Shown here: in pieces, positions 15,790 to 22,819 of the stretch | How positions within the stretch are numbered: position 1 is the first letter of the stretch | Layout: each line of letters starts with the position of its first letter | Source of the DNA: Streptomyces adelaidensis | GTDB taxonomy: Bacteria > Actinomycetota > Actinomycetes > Streptomycetales > Streptomycetaceae | Reading direction: 5' to 3' | Assembly (NCBI RefSeq): GCF_016598475.1 | Contig: NZ_JAEMUX010000080.1 | Location: 1 to 38,292, forward strand | Length of the DNA: 38,292 nucleotides | Position numbers and translations under genes: made by a program | The notes under the pieces: model-generated | The model's input: the letters and a program-made list of their open reading frames with translations, nothing else | The model's database searches: none | What the model was told of the DNA's origin: nothing

Positions 15790-16359
15790 TTACGGCGTTG
15801 CAGGCAAGTACGGCGCCGGCGACGGCAGGCCCAGGTCCGAGGGGAGCAGCGAGCCCAGCCAGCAGTCGCGGCGGACTCCGTTGTTGTTGAGGGCGGCTCG
15901 CAGGGTGCCCTCAATGGTGAAGCCGGTGTGTTCGGCCACGGCTCGGGAGGCGGTGTTGCCGACCTCGGCGCGCCATTCGAGGCGGTCGAGGGCGAGGGCG
16001 GTGAAGGACCAGTGGGCGGCGGCGCGGGTGGCCTCGCCGATGTAGCCGTTGCGACGGTGCTCCCTGGCGGCCCAGTAGCCGATCTCGCCGGTGCCGAGGG
16101 ACCGCATGGTGATGCCGAGCATGCCCACCAGCTCCCCGGAGGGGAGGAAGAGGCCGAAGGTGAACATGGAGGAGTTGGCCCAGCCCTCGGGAACGGCCTG
16201 CTCGACGAAACCCTCCGCGTGCTCCCGCAGGTACGGCGAGGGGATCGTGGTCCAGCGCTGGATGTCCGGGTCCTGCGCGGCGGCGTACACCGTGTCGGTG
16301 TCGTGCCGGTCCACGGTGCGCAGCAGCAGGCGCTCGGTGGTCAGGGTGACGGGTTCCAT
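15790..16359 (-). CDS. GNAT family N-acetyltransferase (RimJ/RimL-like)
   Basis: 189 aa from ATG 16359, which gives the usual opening VTLTTERLLLRTV; ATG 16395 would add 12 residues. Neither start has a strong ribosome site. The acetyl-CoA region is in the middle: ELVGMLGITMRSLGTGEIGYWAAREHRRNGYIGEATRA, with the motif A pattern R-R-N-G-Y-I-G (about 112-118). The later GNTASRAVAEHTGFTIEGTLR is characteristic of the Acetyltransf_3 / RimJ-RimL group, which acetylates protein N-termini or small amines. The substrate cannot be told. It stands upstream of and in the same direction as the YcaQ-like gene, about 100 nt away, so the two may be co-transcribed. Confidence 0.88.
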   Translation of the reverse strand: MEPVTLTTERLLLRTVDRHDTDTVYAAAQDPDIQRWTTIPSPYLREHAEGFVEQAVPEGWANSSMFTFGLFLPSGELVGMLGITMRSLGTGEIGYWAAREHRRNGYIGEATRAAAHWSFTALALDRLEWRAEVGNTASRAVAEHTGFTIEGTLRAALNNNGVRRDCWLGSLLPSDLGLPSPAPYLPATP

Positions 16360-16440
16360 CGGGCGATTCTGCTCGGCGGAACCGAAGGACGCCATCGCAT
16401 TTGCGGCTGTTCTGTGGACGGCGCAGGGGCGCGGTGCGTG

Positions 16441-16451
16441 AGGAGGTGATC
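16441..16451 (+). promoter_or_regulatory. Extended perfect Shine-Dalgarno ahead of in-frame GTG (16459)
   Basis: AGGAGGTGATC is complementary over 11 nt to the 3' end of 16S rRNA. It lies 7 nt before a GTG at 16459 that is in frame with secA and has no stop before the accepted secA start at 16645. It may start a leader or an extended SecA; see findings. Confidence 0.4.
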
Positions 16452-16582
16452 ACAATTCGTGCATTTCGTGGACGGAACGCGGCACCATCCTCAACGCCCG
16501 CCCGTTGTCCTGGTGGGCTGTCACTACCAGACCTCCCGGCACGGCGGGGTCCTCGCTTACGATGGCCGTTGCTCAGGCTGTG

Positions 16583-16604
16583 ATTTGAAACTGTCATTTG
16601 AAAC
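16583..16604 (+). repeat. Tandem ATTTGAAAC repeat in secA leader
   Basis: Two exact copies of ATTTGAAAC (16583-16591 and 16596-16604), 13 nt apart, in an AT-rich patch 40-60 nt before the secA start. Each contains a TTGAAA hexamer, but no matching -10 element is clear. Possible regulator site or leader element. Confidence 0.5.
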
Positions 16605-16644
16605 CCGACCGTCCCAGGCCCGACCGGCAAGGAGACAAACCCCC

Positions 16645-19494
16645 GTGTCCGTCCTCTCGAAGCTCATGCGTGCAGGCGAAGGCAAAATCCTGCGCAAGCT
16701 GCACCGCATCGCGGACCAGGTCAACTCCATCGAAGAGGACTTCGTCGACCTCTCCGACGCCGAGCTGCGCGCCCTCACCGATGAGTACAAGCAGCGGTAC
16801 GCCGATGGCGAGACCCTCGACGACCTGCTCCCCGAGGCGTTCGCCACCGTGCGCGAGGGTGCCAAGCGTGCCCTGGGCCAGCGCCCCTACGACGTGCAGA
16901 TCATGGGCGGTGCCGCCCTCCACCTCGGCTATGTCGCCGAGATGAAGACCGGTGAGGGCAAGACCCTCGTCGGCACGCTGCCCGCGTATCTGAACGCGCT
17001 GTCCGGCAAGGGCGTCCACCTGATCACGGTCAACGACTACCTTGCCGAGCGCGACTCCGAGATGATGGGCCGCGTCCACAAGTTCCTGGGCCTGAGCGTC
17101 GGCTGCATCCTCGCCAACATGACGCCGGCCCAGCGCCGCGAGCAGTACAGCTGCGACATCACGTACGGCACGAACAACGAGTTCGGCTTCGACTACCTCC
17201 GCGACAACATGGCGTGGTCCCAGGACGAGCTCGTCCAGCGCGGCCACAACTTCGCGATCGTCGACGAGGTCGACTCCATCCTCGTCGACGAGGCCCGTAC
17301 GCCGCTGATCATCTCCGGCCCGGCCGACCAGGCCACCAAGTGGTACGGCGACTTCGCGAAGCTGGTCACGCGCCTGAAGAAGGGCGAGCCCGGCAACCAG
17401 CTCAAGGGCATCGAGGAGACCGGCGACTACGAGGTCGACGAGAAGAAGCGCACGGTCGCCATTCACGAGTCCGGCGTCGCCAAGGTCGAGGACTGGCTGG
17501 GCATCGACAACCTCTACGAGTCGGTGAACACCCCGCTCGTGGGCTACCTGAACAACGCCATCAAGGCCAAGGAGCTCTTCAAGAAGGACAAGGACTACGT
17601 CGTCATGGACGGCGAAGTCATGATCGTCGACGAGCACACCGGCCGTATCCTCGCCGGCCGCCGCTACAACGAGGGCATGCACCAGGCGATCGAGGCGAAG
17701 GAAGGGGTGGACATCAAGGACGAGAACCAGACGCTCGCCACGATCACCCTGCAGAACTTCTTCCGCCTCTACAAGCGCCACGACCACAACGGCAAGGAAG
17801 GGCCCGGCCTCTGCGGCATGACCGGTACGGCCATGACCGAGGCCGCCGAGTTCCACCAGATCTACAAGCTCGGCGTCGTCCCGATCCCGACCAACCGGCC
17901 GATGGTCCGCAAGGACCAGTCCGACCTGATCTACCGCACCGAGGTCGCGAAGTTCGAGGCGGTCGTCGACGACATCGTCGAGAAGCACGAGAAGGGCCAG
18001 CCGATCCTCGTCGGTACGACGTCGGTCGAGAAGTCCGAGTACCTGTCCCAGCAGCTGAGCAAGCGCGGCGTCCAGCACGAGGTGCTCAACGCCAAGCAGC
18101 ACGACCGGGAGGCGACGATCGTCGCCCAGGCCGGCCGCAAGGGCGCCGTGACCGTGGCCACCAACATGGCCGGTCGTGGTACGGACATCAAGCTCGGCGG
18201 CAACCCCGACGACCTCGCGGAGGCGGAGCTGCGCCAGCGTGGCCTCGACCCCGAGGAGCACATCGAGGAGTGGGCCGCGGCTCTGCCCGATGCCCTGGAG
18301 AAGGCCGAGGAGGCCGTCAAGGCCGAGTTCGAAGAGGTCAAGGACCTCGGCGGCCTCTACGTCCTCGGTACCGAGCGGCACGAGTCGCGCCGTATCGACA
18401 ACCAGCTGCGCGGTCGTTCCGGCCGTCAGGGCGACCCGGGCGAGTCCCGCTTCTACCTCTCCCTCGGCGACGACCTGATGCGGCTCTTCAAGGCCCAGAT
18501 GGTCGAGCGCGTGATGTCCATGGCCAATGTGCCGGACGACGTCCCGATCGAGAACAAGATGGTCACCCGCGCGATCGCCTCCGCCCAGTCGCAGGTCGAG
18601 CAGCAGAACTTCGAGACCCGGAAGAACGTCCTCAAGTACGACGAGGTCCTCAACCGGCAGCGCGAGGTCATCTACGGCGAGCGCCGCCGCGTCCTGGAGG
18701 GCGAGGACCTGCAGGAGCAGATCCAGCACTTCATGGACGACACCATCGACGCGTACATCACCGCCGAGACCGCCGAGGGCTTCGCCGAGGAGTGGGACCT
18801 CGACCGGCTGTGGGGCGCCTTCAAGCAGCTCTACCCGGTGAAGGTCACCGTCGAGGAGCTGGAGGAGGCGGCCGGCGACCGGGCCGGGCTGACCGCCGAG
18901 TTCATCGGCGAGTCCATCAAGGACGACATCACCGAGCAGTACGAGGCGCGTGAGGCGCAGCTCGGCTCCGAGATCATGCGTGAGCTGGAGCGCCGGGTCG
19001 TCCTCTCCGTGCTGGACCGCAAGTGGCGTGAGCACCTCTACGAGATGGACTACCTCCAGGAGGGCATCGGCCTGCGCGCGATGGCCCAGAAGGACCCGCT
19101 GGTCGAGTACCAGCGTGAGGGCTTCGACATGTTCACCGCCATGATGGAGGGCATCAAGGAGGAGTCCGTCGGCTATCTGTTCAACCTGGAGGTCCAGGTC
19201 GAGCAGCAGGTCGAGGAGGTCCCGGTCGAGGACACGAAGCCGTCTCTCGACAAGGGTGACGCGGTGCCGGCCCAGGCGAGTGCCTCCCGGCCGGAGATCC
19301 GCGCGAAGGGCCTGGAGGCCCCGCAGCGCCGCGACCGCCTCCACTTCTCCGCGCCGACCGTCGACGGCGAGGGCGGCATCGTGGAGGGCGACCTCCCCGA
19401 GGACGAGCCGGTCCGCTCCGAGGCCGACGGCCTCACCCGCGCGGAGCGCCGCAAGCAGCAGGGGAAGGCCGGCGGCCGGCGTCGCAAGAAGTGA
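16645..19494 (+). CDS. secA: Preprotein translocase motor ATPase SecA
   Basis: 949 aa, starting with GTG as MSVLSKLMRAGEGKILRKL; AAGGAG lies about 10 nt upstream. SecA drives proteins through SecYEG using ATP. Seen in order: Walker A MKTGEGKT (100-107, Lys106), DEAD-type box DEVD (207-210) in VDEVDSILVDEARTPLII, preprotein cross-linking domain (about 225-370), second nucleotide-binding fold (VATNMAGRGTDIKLGG and GRSGRQGDPG), then scaffold and wing helices. The C-terminal tail (about 850-949) is Glu/Pro-rich and ends in a basic QQGKAGGRRRKK-like stretch. The CxCx8C(H/C) zinc motif found in many proteobacterial SecAs is absent, as is usual for actinobacterial SecA1. The frame is open for 62 codons upstream. 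Confidence 0.98.
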   Translation: MSVLSKLMRAGEGKILRKLHRIADQVNSIEEDFVDLSDAELRALTDEYKQRYADGETLDDLLPEAFATVREGAKRALGQRPYDVQIMGGAALHLGYVAEMKTGEGKTLVGTLPAYLNALSGKGVHLITVNDYLAERDSEMMGRVHKFLGLSVGCILANMTPAQRREQYSCDITYGTNNEFGFDYLRDNMAWSQDELVQRGHNFAIVDEVDSILVDEARTPLIISGPADQATKWYGDFAKLVTRLKKGEPGNQLKGIEETGDYEVDEKKRTVAIHESGVAKVEDWLGIDNLYESVNTPLVGYLNNAIKAKELFKKDKDYVVMDGEVMIVDEHTGRILAGRRYNEGMHQAIEAKEGVDIKDENQTLATITLQNFFRLYKRHDHNGKEGPGLCGMTGTAMTEAAEFHQIYKLGVVPIPTNRPMVRKDQSDLIYRTEVAKFEAVVDDIVEKHEKGQPILVGTTSVEKSEYLSQQLSKRGVQHEVLNAKQHDREATIVAQAGRKGAVTVATNMAGRGTDIKLGGNPDDLAEAELRQRGLDPEEHIEEWAAALPDALEKAEEAVKAEFEEVKDLGGLYVLGTERHESRRIDNQLRGRSGRQGDPGESRFYLSLGDDLMRLFKAQMVERVMSMANVPDDVPIENKMVTRAIASAQSQVEQQNFETRKNVLKYDEVLNRQREVIYGERRRVLEGEDLQEQIQHFMDDTIDAYITAETAEGFAEEWDLDRLWGAFKQLYPVKVTVEELEEAAGDRAGLTAEFIGESIKDDITEQYEAREAQLGSEIMRELERRVVLSVLDRKWREHLYEMDYLQEGIGLRAMAQKDPLVEYQREGFDMFTAMMEGIKEESVGYLFNLEVQVEQQVEEVPVEDTKPSLDKGDAVPAQASASRPEIRAKGLEAPQRRDRLHFSAPTVDGEGGIVEGDLPEDEPVRSEADGLTRAERRKQQGKAGGRRRKK

Positions 19495-19520
19495 CGGGCG
19501 CTCCGCGAGGAGCGAACGAT

Positions 19521-19541
19521 GAGCTGTGAGCTGTGAGCTGT
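19521..19541 (+). repeat. GAGCTGT x3 tandem repeat
   Basis: Three exact 7-bp copies directly downstream of secA, between its stop and the terminator hairpin. A short tandem array with no evident function. Confidence 0.7.
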
Positions 19542-19563
19542 GATTAGCGAGCCGTGAGGCTTT

Positions 19564-19597
19564 GAAGGGCCGGGCATCTTCGGGTGTCCGGCCCTTC
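19564..19597. terminator. Hairpin terminator between secA and the convergent gene
   Basis: GAAGGGCCGG / CCGGCCCTTC, a perfect 10-bp stem with a 14-nt loop, 69 nt after the secA stop and 20 nt beyond the end of the convergent Rv3235-family gene. It can serve both directions. Confidence 0.75.
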
Positions 19598-19616
19598 GTG
19601 CGTCGGGTGAGGGGGC

Positions 19617-20099
19617 TCAGTAGTCGTCCGGGTGGGGGAGCGGGAGCCTTGGGCCGCCGAGTTCCACCGCTGTGCAGCGCCAGCGGTGGTCGGGGCCGTG
19701 TTCGAGGCGGAAGGCCATGGCGCGGAGGCGGTCGCCCGCGCCGATGCGGGCGAAGACCTCCAGGGTGCCCGGGCCGGCCACGTAGTAGCCGATGTCGCGG
19801 ACGACCGGGTGGGTGCCGTGGGTGGTGCGCAGGGGGCCCTGTTCGGCCAGCCAGGCCAGTTCGTCGTAGGCCCGGCCCGCGGTGTGGCGCAGCATGCTGT
19901 GGACGGGGCGTCGGCCGCTCAGCACGGCCAGGAGGAGGTCGGCGAAGCGGTCGGTGGGGCGGGGGTGTTGGGTCGCCGGGGCTTGGGCCGTTGAGGGGCG
20001 GTTGGTGCGGGCGGGGGTGCGGCCGGGGCGGCGGGTGTCGTGGCGGACGGGCGGGCGGGTGCCGGGCCGGGCCTTGATCCTGGTCATGACCTTGTTCAT
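19617..20099 (-). CDS. Rv3235 family protein
   Basis: 160 aa. The ATG at 20099 has GGGGA 6 nt upstream; the frame is open farther back, but that part is low-complexity. Residues 1-55 are Arg/Pro/Thr-rich and probably disordered. The conserved part (about 55-160) holds RFADLLLAVLSGRRPVHSMLRHTAGRAYDEL, and later TLEVFARIGAGDRLRAMAFRLEH and RWRCTAVELG. This matches the small actinobacterial family named for M. tuberculosis Rv3235, which also lies close to secA1 there. No enzymatic motif is visible. The conserved neighbourhood suggests a link to secretion or ribosome and envelope physiology, but that is inference. It is convergent with secA across a shared terminator. Confidence 0.85.
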   Translation of the reverse strand: MNKVMTRIKARPGTRPPVRHDTRRPGRTPARTNRPSTAQAPATQHPRPTDRFADLLLAVLSGRRPVHSMLRHTAGRAYDELAWLAEQGPLRTTHGTHPVVRDIGYYVAGPGTLEVFARIGAGDRLRAMAFRLEHGPDHRWRCTAVELGGPRLPLPHPDDY

Positions 20100-20479
20100 C
20101 GCGATCCCCGTTCGTCGGTGAGGCCGCTGGCTGGGTACCAGTCGGTAACTTGTCGGTGAGGATCTTGTACGAGGCCGGAGGGGGCGGTGGCAAGAGAGCG
20201 CGGCGGCCGGGCGGGGCCGCGAAATGTTCACCTATCAGGGTGGCGGGGAGGGGATCGGGCCAGGCGGGGCGGGGGTGTACCGGGTGAGGTGGCGGGCCTG
20301 GGGTGGACGCGTCCAGGGGGTTGGGCAGGGACTCGAAAGGGGACGCCCGCACGTATCCTGAGGGACCGGCGGGAGCGTTCCGGGAGCTTGCTGGGAACCT
20401 CCGAAATGCTCCGGATCAGCGATCAGGATCACGAGTACGAGTACGACCCCGATCACGACTACGAAAGAAGCGGCCTGCC
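20100..20479. other. Divergent intergenic region before the Rv3235-family and DUF6912 genes
   Basis: 380 nt. It should hold promoters for both flanking genes. Two TCGGTGAGG copies occur at about 20114-20161. A weak 6-bp stem, GCGGCC / GGCCGC, lies at 20203-20220. A TATCCT hexamer at 20354-20359 could be a -10 for the rightward gene, without a good -35. A repeated GATCACGA(G/C)TACGA motif at about 20427-20463 is read as Asp/Glu/Tyr codons in a short ORF (20406-20501) discussed under findings. Confidence 0.45.
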
Positions 20480-20995
20480 ATGCGCGTCTACGTCCCCCTG
20501 ACCCTTCCCGGGCTCGCCGAGGCGTACAAGACGGGTGAGTTGGGGGAGGGGCCGCTCGTCGCGTACGCCGTCACGCCGGCGTTGCGTGAGTGGTACCTGT
20601 CCGACGACATCGAGGAACTGGAGTACGCCGCGCTGAACCGGGCGGCGCTCGCGTCGTTGCGGCTGTTGGCCGGGGAGCCGGGGGCGGTGCGGCGGCGGGT
20701 CGTCGTGGCTGTGGACGTGGCCGACCGGGAGGCGGTCGCCGATCCCGACCGGGGGCTCGATCCGGTGGCGCTCGGGGAGGTGCGGGTGGCCGGGCCGGTG
20801 CCGTTGGACAAGGCCGCGGCTGTGCATGTCGACTCGCTGGAGGCCGAGGGTGAGGTGGGGGAGGCCGTGGATGCGTTGGGGGCGGCGGACCAGGGGGATG
20901 ACGACGCGCAGTTCATCGTCGACGGGGCCGACGATCACGAGCTGCTGTGGTACGCGACGCAGGAGATTCCGAACCTGGTGGGGTTCGAGGGCTGA
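20480..20995 (+). CDS. DUF6912 family protein
   Basis: 171 aa. The ATG at 20480 gives the typical opening MRVYVPLTLPGLAEAY; AAAGAAG lies about 10 nt upstream. Recognisable patterns are VAYAVTPALREWYLSDDIEELEYAALNRAALASLRLL and DDAQFIVDGADDHELLWYATQEIPNLV, which characterise this uncharacterised actinobacterial family. It is acidic, has no signal peptide or membrane segment, and is probably cytoplasmic. There is no catalytic motif that I can identify. A possible 31-codon ORF overlaps its start in another frame. No function is proposed. Confidence 0.85.
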   Translation: MRVYVPLTLPGLAEAYKTGELGEGPLVAYAVTPALREWYLSDDIEELEYAALNRAALASLRLLAGEPGAVRRRVVVAVDVADREAVADPDRGLDPVALGEVRVAGPVPLDKAAAVHVDSLEAEGEVGEAVDALGAADQGDDDAQFIVDGADDHELLWYATQEIPNLVGFEG

Positions 20996-21007
20996 GCGGT
21001 TGCCGTC

Positions 21008-21080
21008 GGGTTGGTGTGCGGCGTCTGGGCTGAGTGTGGGTTGAGCGTGCGGCGGGGGTTGGCGGGGTTGGTGTGCGGCG
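21008..21080 (+). repeat. 16-nt direct repeat, period 57
   Basis: GGGTTGGTGTGCGGCG occurs exactly at 21008-21023 and 21065-21080, just after the DUF6912 stop, in non-coding DNA. Confidence 0.7.
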
Positions 21081-21151
21081 CCCGGCGTCTGGTGCTGGCC
21101 GGGGGTGGGTTTTGCTGGGCCGGCGGTTGCCGGGTGCCACTGCGCCCACCC

Positions 21152-21170
21152 GTGCCGCCCCTAGCGGCAC
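21152..21170. repeat. Hairpin GTGCCGC / GCGGCAC
   Basis: Perfect 7-bp stem with loop CCCTA. It is followed by GATTGCCCGCAGGGGCAC; this block resembles a sequence that, from memory, recurs between genes in Streptomyces genomes. Possibly a dispersed intergenic repeat or a terminator. Confidence 0.5.
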
Positions 21171-21191
21171 GATTGCCCGCAGGGGCACGCG

Positions 21192-21294
21192 GCGGCGGTG
21201 TCGCTGCTCGGTGCTGCTGCTTGGGTGGGGGCCGTCCTAGGGGGCGGCTGTGTGGGGCGGCGGTGCCGCTGCCCGGTGCTGGTGCTTGGGTGGG
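21192..21294 (+). repeat. 38-nt direct repeat, period 65
   Basis: Copies at 21192-21229 and 21257-21294 agree at 35 of 38 positions; both end in GTGCTTGGGTGGG or GCTGCTTGGGTGGG. No coding frame is supported across them. Confidence 0.65.
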
Positions 21295-21578
21295 CGCGAC
21301 GGACCGCAGCCGTGCATGGCGATGGCGATGGTGATGGCGTTCGGCGCCGTTGCCTGAGCGGGAGGCCGTCGCATGGCCCATGGTCCGACCGCCATGCCCG
21401 CGGTTACGACGCCCCCCGTCCACGGCGCGGCCGCTTCGAGTAGCCCGTCGTCCCCAGGGCGCGCCCGCCGCAGCCGACGGTCCCCTGTAGCGGCCAGGTG
21501 CCCTCATGGTCGACCCCGTGTCGCACGCGTATACGGGCGCCGTACTCATGGTCACGGTGCGTTGTCAGTGGTCGGGGG

Positions 21579-21584
21579 TACGTT
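21579..21584 (+). promoter_or_regulatory. Possible -10 element, leaderless HAD gene
   Basis: TACGTT lies 6 nt before the HAD ATG, the spacing expected if transcription starts at the start codon. No Shine-Dalgarno is visible. The -35 is unclear: TTGTCA at 21562-21567 is too close. Confidence 0.3.
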
Positions 21585-21590
21585 TTGGGT

Positions 21591-22265
21591 ATGGGGAAGC
21601 GCGAAGCAGGGGCACATATCGTCTGGGACTGGAACGGGACGCTGTTCCACGACAACGAGGCGATCATCGGGGCGACGAACGCGGCGTTCGCGGAGCTGGG
21701 GATCGAGCCGATCACGTTGGAGCGGTACCGGGAGGTGTACTGCGTGCCGGTGCCGAAGTTCTATGAGCGGTTGATCGGGCGGCTGCCGACGGACGAGGAG
21801 TGGGAGGCCATGGACGTCGTCTTCCATCGGTACTACGCGGAGCACCGGGTCGTGTGCGGGCTGACCACAGGTGTTCCGGGGCTGCTCGCGGACTGGGGGG
21901 CCGCGGGGCGCAGTCAGTCGATCCTCAGCATGTACGCCCATGAGGAGCTCGTGCCGTTGGTGCGGGGGTTCGGGATCGAGCCGCACTTCATACGGGTCGA
22001 CGGGCGGACCGGGCCGTCCGGGGGCAGCAAGACCGAGCACATGGTGCGGCATCTGCGCCGGCTCGTCGGCGTGGACCCGACGCGCACGGTCGTGATCGGG
22101 GACGCGGGCGACGACGCCGTGGCCGCCCGGCATGTGGGGGCGCAGGCCGTGCTCTACACCGGGGGGTCCCACAGCCGGGCCAGCCTTGAGGGCAACGGGG
22201 TGCCCGTCGTCGACACCCTGGAGGAGGCGGTCGTGGAGGCCGAGCGGCTGGCGGCGGCGGCCTAG
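21591..22265 (+). CDS. HAD family hydrolase (phosphoglycolate phosphatase-like)
   Basis: 224 aa. HAD motif I is VWDWNGTLFHDN: nucleophile Asp13 is present, but the second aspartate, the general acid in most HAD phosphatases, is Asn15. A DxN form is seen in some HAD subfamilies, so activity may be lower or differ. A helical cap (about 20-90) follows motif I. Motif III would be the Lys in GGSKTEHM (about 146), and motif IV is VVIGDAGDDAVAARHVGA (about 163-180). There is no convincing ribosome site; a TACGTT box 6 nt upstream suggests a leaderless mRNA. The substrate is unknown. A hairpin follows the stop closely. Confidence 0.88.
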   Translation: MGKREAGAHIVWDWNGTLFHDNEAIIGATNAAFAELGIEPITLERYREVYCVPVPKFYERLIGRLPTDEEWEAMDVVFHRYYAEHRVVCGLTTGVPGLLADWGAAGRSQSILSMYAHEELVPLVRGFGIEPHFIRVDGRTGPSGGSKTEHMVRHLRRLVGVDPTRTVVIGDAGDDAVAARHVGAQAVLYTGGSHSRASLEGNGVPVVDTLEEAVVEAERLAAAA

Positions 22266-22271
22266 CGGAGA

Positions 22272-22296
22272 TCGGGGCGCGACCACCGCGCCCCGA
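22272..22296 (+). terminator. Hairpin terminator after HAD gene
   Basis: TCGGGGCGCG / CGCGCCCCGA, a perfect 10-bp stem with loop ACCAC, 6 nt after the stop. Confidence 0.75.
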
Positions 22297-22540
22297 GCGG
22301 CACCAGCGACGCCGCCGTCAGGGTGCGTGCGTGGGGTCGGAGCATCTTCCGTACAGGCTCGGTTGTGCGGGGGTAAGCTCAAAAGTGCGCGAGATGCACT
22401 GTGCAGAACGTCAAAGTTCCACCCTCGGTTTTGTACACATACGGCTCATGACGGGCCCCCCGTCCGGAGCGATAGCCTGGTGGCGTGATCAGCGCGATAG
22501 CTCGCGGGGGCCTTGTCGCCCCTGCCCTGCGCCCGGTGAG

Positions 22541-22610
22541 CACGGATGACATCCGTGTCCGGGCGGCGGTCGCTGGTCCTTGTGGGCGGGAGGGAGCCGC
22601 GACGGCTCCC
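22541..22610. promoter_or_regulatory. Two stable inverted repeats in the gdh leader
   Basis: CACGGAT / ATCCGTG (7 bp, 3-nt loop, 22541-22557) and GGGAGCCG / CGGCTCCC (8 bp, loop CGA, 22592-22610), both perfect and 34 nt apart, 210-280 nt before the gdh start. The first could be an operator; the second looks like an RNA hairpin or attenuator. Role not established. Confidence 0.4.
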
Positions 22611-22819
22611 GGGACGCCGGGCACCCCCCGAGGGCAGATGCCGCCGAGAGCAGCGTCACACCCCACCCGGGTGCCGAGAATGGCTGATTACCCCCCGCTC
22701 ATCTCACCCTGCGGCATAGCGTCGAAGCAGACCGGACACCCCGTGTCGTGGCGTCGCGTCGAAGGGGACCGTACTTCCTTCTACGTCACGCAACGGCGCG
22801 CGACAGGAGCCAGAGGACA

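Larger units (their letters stand above)
20996..21590. other. Non-coding, G-rich repeat-bearing spacer
   Basis: 595 nt between the DUF6912 and HAD genes. Frames are open only by composition and show Gly/Arg/Cys-rich nonsense. The spacer contains a 16-nt exact repeat (21008-21023 and 21065-21080), a 38-nt repeat with three mismatches (21192-21229 and 21257-21294) and a hairpin at 21152-21170. Confidence 0.6.
22266..22819. other. Long leader and intergenic region before glutamate dehydrogenase
   Basis: 554 nt. It starts with the HAD terminator (22272-22296). A relatively AT-rich stretch (about 22376-22450) probably carries the promoter. Symmetric elements are a TGCAC-T-GTGCA palindrome (22395-22405), CACGGAT-GAC-ATCCGTG (22541-22557) and a GGGAGCCG / CGGCTCCC hairpin (22592-22610). 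A GTG-initiated frame from 22485 runs to 22877, past the gdh start, and is probably not a gene. Confidence 0.5.

Noticed and set aside
16594..20352. 1252-codon open frame opposite secA
   Set aside because: Low-complexity Leu/Val/Asp composition and full overlap with secA; an antisense shadow.
21011..21555. Several overlapping 60-200-codon frames in the 595-bp spacer
   Set aside because: Frames exist on both strands with repeated Gly/Cys/Arg sequences, no ribosome sites and no family features.
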